This document shows, piece after piece, positions 55,398-64,000 of a stretch of DNA of 64,000 bases. Source of the DNA: Selaginella moellendorffii. Taxonomy: Eukaryota; Streptophyta; Lycopodiopsida; Selaginellales; Selaginellaceae. The stretch covers positions 1,066,067 to 1,130,066 of the forward strand of contig NW_003314322.1 in assembly GCF_000143415.4 (NCBI RefSeq), written 5' to 3'. The position numbers were made by a program, and so were the translations under genes. The notes under the pieces were generated by a model, which saw only the letters and a list, made by a program, of their open reading frames with translations, had not been told where the DNA came from and ran no database searches. Numbering within the stretch: the first letter of the stretch is position 1; each line of letters begins with the position of its first letter.

Positions 55398-55571
55398 TGT
55401 GAGGGCCAAGTGTACGGTTACGATGCCGTATACTAATATTAGTGTAGTGGATTTTGGTAGCCGTCGGATTGGTTTCAATCCGGACCACTCGCTCCTGTAT
55501 ATAAGCTAGGGTTTTTGGGCTAATTGATATGCACATTTCTGTATTCCCTTTCCATATTCCATGCACTCACA
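55398..55571 (+). repeat. 3' LTR
   Basis: 174 bases, matching the 5' LTR at all but four positions (two A/G and two T/C differences). Immediately preceded by the polypurine tract. Confidence 0.93.
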
Positions 55572-55589
55572 AGATTAATTTTGAATCAT

Positions 55590-57735
55590 ATTCAATTTTA
55601 GCAAAATATAAAAAGGGGTAAATATGGATGGAAAAATTGTATATTTAAAAGTTATTTTTAACATTATTTTAACTAATGTGAAATTTTTTTCATCATTATA
55701 TACTGGATCACCACTAGCTAGTTTATAAATCGTAAAAATTATTTTATAAAAGAACAAATGTAATGTTAATTTCATGTGGCAAGTTAATATCCTTGGAGAA
55801 TTTATATAGCTAGTGCAATATAATATTTATATATTATGCTCAATAAAAATAAAGAGTTATTGATGATAGTTTTTAGTTTCAAAATCAAAATTAAAAAGCT
55901 TCCCATATCTTTCAGAAATTTGAAAATATTACCCTTAAAGCCTGTTTTATTAGTTTAAGACTCTTAAAATCATAATAAATATACATTTAAACTATAATAA
56001 ATGTAAATAGTAAATATTTTAATTAAGAAATAGCATTAAAGATATGTAATTTAAAAAGGGAGTTTAACCTCTTTTCAGAAGGAGGGTGGAGAAAAAACCC
56101 TTCCCAAGTTTACCGTCTTGCATGCACAAGACTAGCCGATCGTCATTAAATGCCACCACACCAAAGGCAATGCTGTTGAGGAGTATATATGCCTAAAGCT
56201 TAATGAATGGGTATATGCTCTGGTCGCCCTTCATATGACAAGTATGCCACCCTATTGAGTTTAGCAAAAGTGAAAAATTTATCATTTATTAATATTCATT
56301 TACATGAATTTTAGCAAAATATAAAAAGGGGTAAATATGGATGGAAAAATTGTACATTTAAAAGTTATTTTTAACATTATTTTAACTAATGTGAATTTTT
56401 TTCATCATTATATACTGGATCACCACTAGCTAGTTTATAAATCGTAAAAATTATTTTATAAAAGAAAAAATGTAATGTTAATTTCATATGGCAAGTTAAT
56501 ATCTTTGGAGAATTTATGTAGCTAGTGCAATATAACATTTATATGTTATACTCAATAAAAATAAAGAGTTATTGATGATAGTTTTTAGTTTCAAAATCAA
56601 AATTAAAAAAGCTTCCCATATCTTTCAGAAATTTGAAAATATTACCCTTAAAGCCTGTTTTATTAGTTTAAGACTCTTAAAATCATAATAAATATACATT
56701 TTAAACTATAATAAATGTAAATAGTAAATATTTTAATTAAGAAATAACATTAAAGATATGTGATTTAAAAAGGGAGTTCAACCTCTTTTGAGAAGGAGAG
56801 TGGAGAAGAAATGCTTCCCACGTCCACCATTTCGCATGCACAAGGCTAGCTAATCGTTATTAAATGCCACCACATCAAAAGCAACACTATTCAAAAGTAT
56901 ATATGCCTAGAGCTTAGCGAATGGGTACATGTTTTGGTCGCCCTTCCTATGATAAGTATGCCACCCCATTGAATTTAGCAAAAGTATAAATTTTATCATT
57001 TATTAATATTCATTTACATGAATTTTAGCAAAATATAAAAAGGGGTAAATATGCATGGAAAAATTGTACATTTAAAAGTTATTTTTAACATTATTTTAAC
57101 TAATGTGAATTTTTTTCATCATTATATACTGGATCACCACTAGCTAGTTTATAAATCGTAAAAATTATTTTATAAAAGAAAAAATGTAATGTTAATTTCA
57201 TGTGGCAATTTAATATCTTTGGAGAATTTATATAGCTAATGCAATATAACATTTATATGTTATGCTCAATAAAAATAAAGAGTTATTGATGATAGTTTTT
57301 AGTTTCAAAATCAAAATTAAAAAAGCTTCCCATATCTTTCAGAAATTTGAAAATATTACCCTTAAAGTCTGTTTTATTAGTTTAAGACTCTTAAAATCAT
57401 AATAAATATACATTTAAAACTATAATAAATGTAAATAGTAAATATTTTAATTAAGAAATAGCATTAAAAATATGTGATTTAAAAAGGGAGTTCAACCTCT
57501 TTCGAAAAGGAGAGTGGAGAAAAAACACTTCCCACGTCCACCATCTCGTATACATAAAACCAGCTAATCGTCATTAAATGCCACCACACCAAAGGCAACA
57601 CTATTAAGGAGTATATATGCCCAGAGTTTAGCGAATGGATACATGCTTTAGTCACCCTTTCTATAACAAATATGCCACCCCATTGAATTTAGCAAAAGTG
57701 AAATTTTATCATTTATTAATATTCATTTACATAAA
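55590..57735. repeat. Three tandem AT-rich units of about 714 bases
   Basis: The string TTTTAGCAAAATATAAAAAG recurs with its G at about 55601, 56314 and 57028, a spacing of 713-714 bases. Sequence between them is highly similar throughout, including CTGGATCACCACTAGCTAG, AAGCTTCCCATATCTTTCAG and ATGCCACCACA. The third unit ends in AT-rich sequence at about 57735. No coding frame is present. Unit 1 begins within 20-30 bases of the retroelement's right end, so the element may have inserted at the array edge. Confidence 0.9.
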
Positions 57736-58402
57736 GAATTACAGATGAATAATTCTGGATGCTTAGCTAAAAGTTGCAAAAACCCCTCTCCATTAGCAAA
57801 AAAAGAATAATAACTAGCAAAACCATCTTCCTCAAAACCATGTTAATGTCCTGCGAAAACGTGGACAACAGCTCCTACTTGTACACTGCCACGGATTCCA
57901 CCTTTTGCAGGATCGGAGTGAGACGCCCACCATGCTTGGAAACCTGTCTCAAATCTTGGCCAATCCACCACCATGAAGCTAGTGTCAACAGGACAATCAA
58001 TTCCAATGGCAGCGGCCTCGCATAGGCAGGCAAGCAGCGTGGCACAAGGATCCCAGCGAGCTGATTCAGATGAATCACGGGCTCAGGCGGCGGACTATAA
58101 TTCCATAGCAACAAAGTGCTTTTTTTGCCACTGCCCGACCTTAGAGATAACCCTACTATCTTAGGGTTCTTTTTACAAAGGGGAAAAGTTTCCAGTGCAA
58201 TTTTCACAGAATCCAACAAAAGCCATGCTATTATATGGAAAATCCTACTCATTCTTGAATTAAGAACACAGTCACTGATTACTCCTCAATGGCGCTGGTC
58301 GAGTCTCTAGCAAGTGGCGGAGCGAAAGAACCAGATGCGCGACAAGGTCTGGGGATTTTTCTTTGTCCCAGGCCGCTAGAACTTGTTTGTCTTTCTGAGC
58401 AG
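57736..58402. other. Spacer between satellite-like array and CCDC25 exon
   Basis: About 670 bases. Frames of 60-125 codons exist on both strands, none with a recognisable domain. The expected upstream exons of CCDC25 were sought here and not found. Confidence 0.3.
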
Positions 58403-58555
58403 AAACGTCGCGAAGAGCTGGAGCGCGTCCAGAAGGAGAGGGAGGCGGACGTCCAGAGCTACAAAGCCCTGATGGTGTCGGAGAAGATGACTTCCAACAA
58501 GGACATTGCCGGCAAAGGCAAATCTCTCCAGGAGATTGAGGACGACTTTATGTGA
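58403..58555 (+). pseudogene. Orphan last exon of CCDC25
   Basis: A 51-codon stretch after an acceptor (tttctgagcag) reads KRREELERVQKEREADVQSY, KALMVSEKMTSNKDIAGKGK and LQEIEDDFM, then TGA. The ending (K-x-M-T-S-N-K ... L-Q-E-[IL]-E-[ED]-D-F-M) is characteristic of plant CCDC25 proteins. Their N-terminal NFACT-R domain should lie upstream, but none is present for several kb. This is therefore a transplanted 3' fragment, or the rest of the gene was displaced by the repeats. Confidence 0.65.
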
Positions 58556-58700
58556 CGAGCCTCAACCAGCCCTGGCCTGTCCATCCTTCCTCCCTGGAGT
58601 GTTCGCACGATAACGATGAAATAAGCTGGACGCTTGTTGAAGCACGTACCATAACTCTTTAATCTTCTAGTGATGCCGCTCCTCGCTCGCTCCTTGTTCG

Positions 58701-60862
58701 TCACAAGCACAGGCTTCCAAACTGAGAGTTCCAATCCTCGTAGGCAGCTCGCATTTCGAGACTGAAGGCTTTACTTCTTGAAGAGCGGCCCTGAAGTCCT
58801 GCAAAGGAGATTTAGAGTACGTAGATTGGAAGCTTTTGCTTACCTGTAGCCCAATAGCTCGTATTTCTTCCGTGCTAATATTGCCAATGTCTTTCCCCGC
58901 TTTGAGAGCCTCGCGGAGAGGATACATGGATGCTTCTTTGACGAGGTTGTTCATGTCAGAACCGGAATAGCCTGGAAGCAGCAAAAGGATGAGCTTGATT
59001 CAGGTGATGAAAGCTGGTGTCTGTATTTACCCTCGGTCATTGAGCATATTTCGTCCATGTCGCTGCTGGACATACAAAACAGACCATCCATGGGAAGCAT
59101 AGTCAAGCATAAGGTGAGGCGAGAATGAATTACCAGCAGAAGAAAGTGGTATGTATAGCCTCTTCGAGAAACGATGGCGAGCTGCTTCATCAAGCTCTTG
59201 AGGCCTGTTTGTAGCACCTAAAACGTTTTTGTCGAACTCTACAGTCCATCGATCAGTCCCTGGCTTACCTATAAGAAGAAGCTGCTCGTTACCACTGCCA
59301 ATACCTTCCATCTCAATGAGAAACTGCGCCTTTATCCTTCGGCTTGATTCATGCTCTCCTCTGATTTCCTCTGGTTTTAACAAAGTAAATACCGAACGAG
59401 ATGTTCAGATTGTCGACGATACCTGAGATAGGAGTGAGTCCACTTCGTCGATGAATATCACCGCTGGTGTGCGACAACTTGCTACACCAAACAAAGCTCG
59501 GACAAGCTTCTCGCCTTCACCAATCTGCAACTCTGAACAGAAAAATTAGCATGTGCTAGGAAGAAAATCAAAGCTACCCATTTGCTAGTTAGCGAGCTTG
59601 CTGATATTGAAAAGAATGTAGCTTTTAATTCGCCAGCGATCGCTTTTCCTATCATTGTCTTGCCTGTTCCCTGTCACATTCTTGAGTTGCTTCATCAAAT
59701 ATACACTTACAGGGGGGCCAAAAAGGAGGAGTCCTTTTCCTGGCGAGCGGCAGCCATGGAAAATGTCCGGGCGTAAAAGGGGCCAAATCACCATTTCTGT
59801 GACACTCTTTTTAGCATGATCCAGTCCTGCTGTTTGCAAAAAAATGAAGTTACAACACAAACTAATGAGTGAGAAAAAGCGCTACCTATGTCATCCCAGC
59901 GAACGTTTGAATCCCTTTCCACTATTTCGTTGCTTATGTGCTCACCATATCCGACTCGACCACCAAATGGTACGTTCTCATGTCCATTTGGTTTACTTTC
60001 TCAACCGTGTCATACTAGCTTGGAACTTCTCGCTGGTCCCGATGGCGAGCTGCCTGACAAGTTGCGCAATCTGGAACCTCGCCTGCTCAGCATCCGAATT
60101 CTGCGTGGTTGTTCCTCCCCCATTGGAGCGAAGAGGTGGTGTAAAAGAACTTCGAACATTCCGGCGGCCCAGAGTCTTAGCGATGGTGTTGGTCCCTGTA
60201 AGTGCCGGAGACGATGTTGATCCCGTTTTCTTGGAGTCAAGTGCCTGAAGAAAGAAATTTCTGCGGAGAACTGTCGAAAAGTTCAAAATGCTTACTCATT
60301 TTTTATTTGCTGTGACAAATCCTCCTGAACTCTCCACAGGATTTTGCTTCTCTACAACGACAGACTTGTTCCTTATCTTGGCGGCTCACACACAAGTCTT
60401 CCGCGCTTCTTGCTCTCTCCCGGGCTGACGTCTATGCGATCAATATCCATTGGTTCCTGTAAGTTCAGATTGTCAAAACCACGAGAGAAAGAAAAATAAA
60501 TAAAAATTCAAAGATCACTCACGCTGCTGTCACCACAAAATGGTTTGTAAAGCGGAGAGCTTCTCGTCGACACGGTGCTGGCCTCCCCCAAAAACCACGC
60601 CGCTAGATCGAGCTGCCTGTGCGAGCGTATTTCTTCAACCAAATCACTACGTAAGCTAGATTTCATGGCCAAAATCCACTTACCTCTCAAAACCTTGGTA
60701 GAATTTGTCCCTGGCCGCATCGATCAGATCCTGGACATGCCTCTTTATTGGAGCAGTGTACATCGCATCCTCTCTCGTCCTCGTCTCGAGAAATCCCAGC
60801 AGACAAAGCCCCAGACCCAGCGCCTTCTCCCATTCCTCCGCCTTGATCGCGGCCTCCACCAT
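58701..60862 (-). pseudogene. FIGL1: Fidgetin-like 1 (FIGL1) type AAA ATPase, broken
   Basis: From MVEAAIKAEEWEKALGLG at 60862, exons follow the plant FIGL1 order: [76 protein letters not shown], the P-loop [33 protein letters not shown], Walker [35 protein letters not shown], and YSGSDMNNLVKEASMYPLRE. Lesions: a frame break near 60370-60400, an inverted segment at about 60000-60090, loss of about 20 residues after RLYIPLSSA (near 59130), and a one-base frameshift before the end (near 58741; YEDWNSQFGSLCL lies in the other frame). FIGL1 is an anti-crossover ATPase; this copy is unlikely to make a full protein. Confidence 0.8.
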
Positions 60863-60944
60863 AAACCCTAGAAAATGCGCGCGAAAACCATGGAATGAGT
60901 TGAAATTAAAGGTGACGTAAGTTACATTAGTCCAATGTAAATAT

Positions 60945-61630
60945 TTACACGGATAGCCTCTCGAGCATGCCCAGAAGAAGAGCCCATTGAGAGCCCTGAG
61001 CGCCGCCACCAAAAAAGAAGTAATCCAGGTGGCCGCGGTTTAGATTGTTTGGGATCCACCCAGAACTCCCGGAAGAACTCGTTGCGTGGGAGATCACCGC
61101 CACCAAGAAGCTGCTCAAGTAGTTCCCCAGCGCCAGCGCGCTCGCCAAGCTCCTCATCGCGTCGGGTGCTTGATCGTAGAAGAACTCGAGCTGCCCAAGG
61201 GACGTGAAAATTTCCGAGGCACCGACGAGGAAGTACTGCGGTATCTGCCAGAGAATGCTCATCGGGACCGGATCCGTGACGTTGTCCAGGAGATCAAACT
61301 CGGCCGCGAGCTGGAGCCTCTTCACTTCCACCGCCGCCGCTACCAGCATCGACGCCGTGGCAAGAACGAGGCCGATTCGCATCCTCTGGATCTGGGTGAA
61401 TCCCTGCGGGTGGCCAGTGAACTTTCGGACCAGCGGCACCAGGAACCAGTCGTAGAATGGCACGCAGACGATGATGGTGAGCGTGTCGAAGATGGTGAGC
61501 GACGCTGCCGGGATGTTAAACTTTGGACCCAGCTTGGGATCCATTCTCTGGCCCTGCTCCACGAAGGTGGAGATCTGCGAGTAGATTGGTAGAATCCGGA
61601 CAAAGATCTTTACTTCCTCAACCTGAGTGA
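60945..61630 (-). pseudogene. 3' part of an NPF (NRT1/PTR) transporter
   Basis: Begins at an acceptor with VTQVEEVKIFVRILPIYSQI, then EQGQRMDPKLGPKFNIPAAS, VCVPFYDWFLVPLVRKFTGH, TQIQRMRIGLVLATASMLVA, PQYFLVGASEIFTSLGQLEF, YDQAPDAMRSLASALALGNY and GWIPNNLNRGHLDYFF. These are the last helices of an NPF8-like peptide/nitrate transporter. The six-base T run (A run at 61011-61016 on the plus strand) puts the final VAALRALNGLFFW in another frame, so there is a one-base insertion. The first half of the protein, including the ExxER motif region, is absent upstream. Confidence 0.78.
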
Positions 61631-62445
61631 CTGTGAAGACGAGGAGGTAACTCCTTTTCTCTTTTCTATAGACTAGCTCTTATCTCTTTCTTCCAGGTCA
61701 AGAAAGACGCGGGCGGTGTCACGGAGCTGTTCTCATGGGTGCAGATATTGTTTGGAAAACCGCGAGGTAATAGTTTTCCAAGCTCGCTCTCATACATCGT
61801 CAGGTACCAGCTGCGGCCGAATACGAAAATAATCCTTTTTTCTCTTCGAGTCGGAACTGTAAAACGTGGTTCTTGTTGCTGCTGGTAAATCTACTCATGA
61901 CTAAAACTTGGATCTCTAAGTTATAATCGATCCAAATCACCGCAGGTCTGATGGATGGAGGCTTGGACATGGAAGTTCTGGAGAGAAGCGTATAGTCGCT
62001 GTAAATGGTACCGCCATTGACACCAAGGTGAGTGCGTCTTTGCGATGAATAGAGGCGCTTTCGACGCGAATGTACACCAAGGTACCTATGGTCTAGGTGA
62101 TTTTTGTACACTCTCGTCGGCACTTGCGATTTCTACTTGTTTCTTGAGGCTGGAGGCCGTCTAATCTGGCGCAGTGCGTGAGATTCAAAAGGTTCGAAGT
62201 GCTTTCTCTGGAACTGTTACTGGAAGCTAACAACTCTTCATTGACAGAGCAACGAGCAAGGCTTACATGGATAGAGCAAACGTTGCTGCATTGATTTGAC
62301 GACTTGTTTCCCTTAGCTCTATATAATTCTTCTATCGATTCTTTGCATTACATGCCACCAAGCACCAACTACAAATGCTCAAGCCCAATCGATCCAGGGC
62401 CGTTCGTCAACCTCCGGCAAGGCGTGTTTTTTCTAGGGTTCAGCA
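61631..62445. other. Spacer between NPF fragment and last gene
   Basis: About 815 bases where the missing 5' exons of the NPF gene would be expected. None was recognised on the minus strand. Short plus-strand frames have no domain. The last 60 bases contain 'tctagggttc' before the next start codon. Confidence 0.3.
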
Positions 62446-63821
62446 ATGAAGCATAAGATCTTACCGCTGCTCAAGGCGGTGAGGCAGGATGCGCTGCGCT
62501 CTGGGGATGCTAAACTTGCGAGGTGGTGCAAAGATTTGGCCCGTGAGGCGGTCGCCGAAGGTAGAGAGCATAGGTGTCTCAGGGAGTTTTACGGGTCTGG
62601 GAGTTTCACTCTCACCGATATCGGTGTCGTGGGTCGTGCCGTGCTCATCCTCTACGTGGGGAATCTCTTCTCCAGCACACTCGAGAAGCAGCGCTGCATC
62701 TTCAGCTCGCTGGGCAGTGTCAAGGAGGTGGACTTGGACCTCCTGGTCGCGGCCGCGTCCAGGCTCCGCAAGCTGGACTGCTCTCCAGCTTACGAGGAGG
62801 CGATCTGGGGAGTCTTGAAGCGAGTGTGCTCCACGGACTATTTCCTGAAAGAGGTAATGCTTTCCTAGTTTATAGCACATATACTCTTCGCTAAAGGTAA
62901 GGTCTCTTTTAGGATCTGGCGACTGCCAGCCGAGTTTTCGGCAAGGTCATGGCGGCAGGAGGCGATTGTCACTCGCAGCAGTTGATGAACGCCATTCTTC
63001 AAGCCTACCGTGAAGTGGAATACGTCCACTATGACTCCAGGAGTTGTAACCGACTGGACTTTGACCCAGCCAAGCCCATCGATGAGGTCGTGGCACTCGT
63101 TGTGGCACCATTGGAGCCGGGGGAGCTGCTCAGGGGAATCAACGATTCTCCAGTTCTGGAGCAGCTGACGACGAGGAGGCCAGATCAGCAGTCGCTGATA
63201 CCTCATACCGAAGCCGTGATGGTTTGCATTGAGCACGCAGTGATGTGGCTCTGCAAATCCAAGCTTCGGGTTTTCTACCCGCTTGCTATGACTTGTAAGT
63301 TTTTCCAAGTCTGTAAGCTTTCTAGGTCCGTGCTTTAATGGTTTTTATGCTTACCTTGTAGACCAAGATATAGCAAAACTTTCCATCGAGGACGAGAGGT
63401 TGTTCCAAAGGTTTTGGTACGTCGCTATTGAAATGTACCTCATAACTAATGTGCCAATCAAACAGGAACGTTCGTATCCCATCACCTCTGGAACGAGGGC
63501 TCCGGGTTATAGCCATAGATGATAGGTTGCCTATTATTTCTTTTTTCGTGTGTAATATTTACGCTTTTTCACTGCAGTGATGCACTCATGGACGGGGATC
63601 TGCACTATGTCCATGCTGAAGATTACAAGAGCATCACCCCGGTCCTCCTCGAGGATATGTCCATCAAAGAACTTGAGGTTCTCAAGAAACTCGCGTTTCA
63701 TTATCGGGCCACTACTGCAAACTTGGAGTACGAAAGAAGTGTTGCTTGTGGCATAGCGGCAGATTTCTTCATGGAATACGGGAGATCGGAGCCACCTCAG
63801 TATCGCTATCTTTTAACCTGA
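62446..63821 (+). CDS. Unidentified plant protein
   Basis: Five exons: MKHKILPLLKAVRQDALRSG to STDYFLKE, DLATASRVFGKVMAAGGDCH to RVFYPLAMT, YQDIAKLSIEDERLFQRF, a short exon with NVRIPSPLERGLRVIAID, and DALMDGDLHYVHAEDYKSIT to PPQYRYLLT with TGA at 63819-63821. About 390 residues, predicted helical, with no signal peptide or membrane segment and no motif I can name. It is intact by eye and has normal GT-AG joins. The in-frame exon boundaries and balanced composition suggest a real, expressed gene. Confidence 0.7.
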
Positions 63822-64000
63822 ATGTTTTCGTATTTTAACTTTTTCGGTAAGCCCTTTTTTTGGAACAACGAGAAATAAAATTGAAACTAAGCAGAAATTA
63901 CAGAAACTCATAACTCAAAACTCTTGGTTAGACATGGCTCACATTTAGTTTGTTTTATCGGTTGATCTGCCCGTGCGGGTGCATTAGACTCGTGGAAACC

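Larger units (their letters stand above)
50567..55571 (+). mobile_element. Ty3/gypsy LTR retrotransposon, nearly full length, 174-bp LTRs
   Basis: A 5-kb element flanked by direct repeats starting TGTGAG and ending CTCACA, and by a 4-base AGAT duplication (50563-50566 and 55572-55575). Inside, in order: gag with a zinc knuckle, aspartic protease, reverse transcriptase, RNase H, integrase and a C-terminal beta-barrel-like domain; the integrase after RT/RH order makes it Ty3/gypsy. A purine-rich tract GAGAGGAGGGGATGA ends right before the 3' LTR (55383-55397). The two LTRs differ at four positions, all transitions. Several stop codons and one frameshift make it non-autonomous. Confidence 0.95.

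Noticed and set aside
1-64000. CRISPR arrays, bacterial operons or riboswitches
   Set aside because: No regularly spaced short repeats with unique spacers, no Shine-Dalgarno organisation; the region is intron-rich plant nuclear DNA.

Overview
The window is nuclear DNA of a land plant, most likely a non-seed vascular plant such as the lycophyte Selaginella. The protein families are plant ones: plastid-targeted ACT, CRM and ferredoxin proteins, nitrate reductase, A-type cyclins, SWEET, the ABC half-transporter ALS1, LRX-like and root-cap proteins. Nearly all introns are only about 50-70 bases, genes are packed a few hundred bases apart, and an Orai-like calcium channel gene, a family missing from flowering plants as far as I know, is present. 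No protist, bacterial or organellar signature is seen.

Layout. 0-9.5 kb: tail of a strictosidine-synthase-like gene, an HdeD-type membrane protein (-), an ACR11/12-like ACT protein (-), an SF2-type SR splicing factor (+), an Orai-like channel (-), cyclin A copy 1 (+) and an LTP-like gene (-). 9.5-12.4 kb: gene-poor, with a decayed LINE. 12.4-28.8 kb: ALS1/ABCB27 (+), cyclin A copy 2 (+), an LTP (-), ferredoxin C2 (+), nitrate reductase (-), isopropylmalate isomerase small subunit (-) head to head with DEAD-box helicase RH13 (+), and another LTP (-). 28.9-31.8 kb: a rearranged block in which a duplicate of the RH13 tail plus its LTP lies between pieces of a broken P-loop ATPase gene. 32-50 kb: SWEET, ribosomal protein eS4, an AT-rich 2 kb, an LRX-like LRR protein, RABA4-type Rab, a three-CRM chloroplast splicing factor, an unidentified coiled-coil protein, eS7, a root-cap protein, a protease-like remnant and an ankyrin gene interrupted by a 100-N gap.

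50.5-61.6 kb is degenerate: a nearly complete Ty3/gypsy element with 174-bp LTRs, three tandem AT-rich units of about 714 bp, an orphan last exon of CCDC25, a FIGL1-type AAA ATPase gene broken by frameshifts and an apparent 0.1-kb micro-inversion, and the 3' part of an NPF transporter. 62.4-63.8 kb carries an unidentified multi-exon gene.

The genes are mostly unrelated housekeeping functions. Recurrent organisation is seen in the LTP genes: all four lie tail to tail with a plus-strand gene (cyclin A twice, RH13, and an RH13 fragment). No clearly new multi-gene system is evident. The strongest leads are the Orai-like channel, the LTP tail-to-tail arrangement, the RH13-LTP duplication and the micro-inverted FIGL1 locus. 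Exon joins were made by eye from GT-AG sites and family similarity recalled from knowledge; no alignment or transcript data were used.
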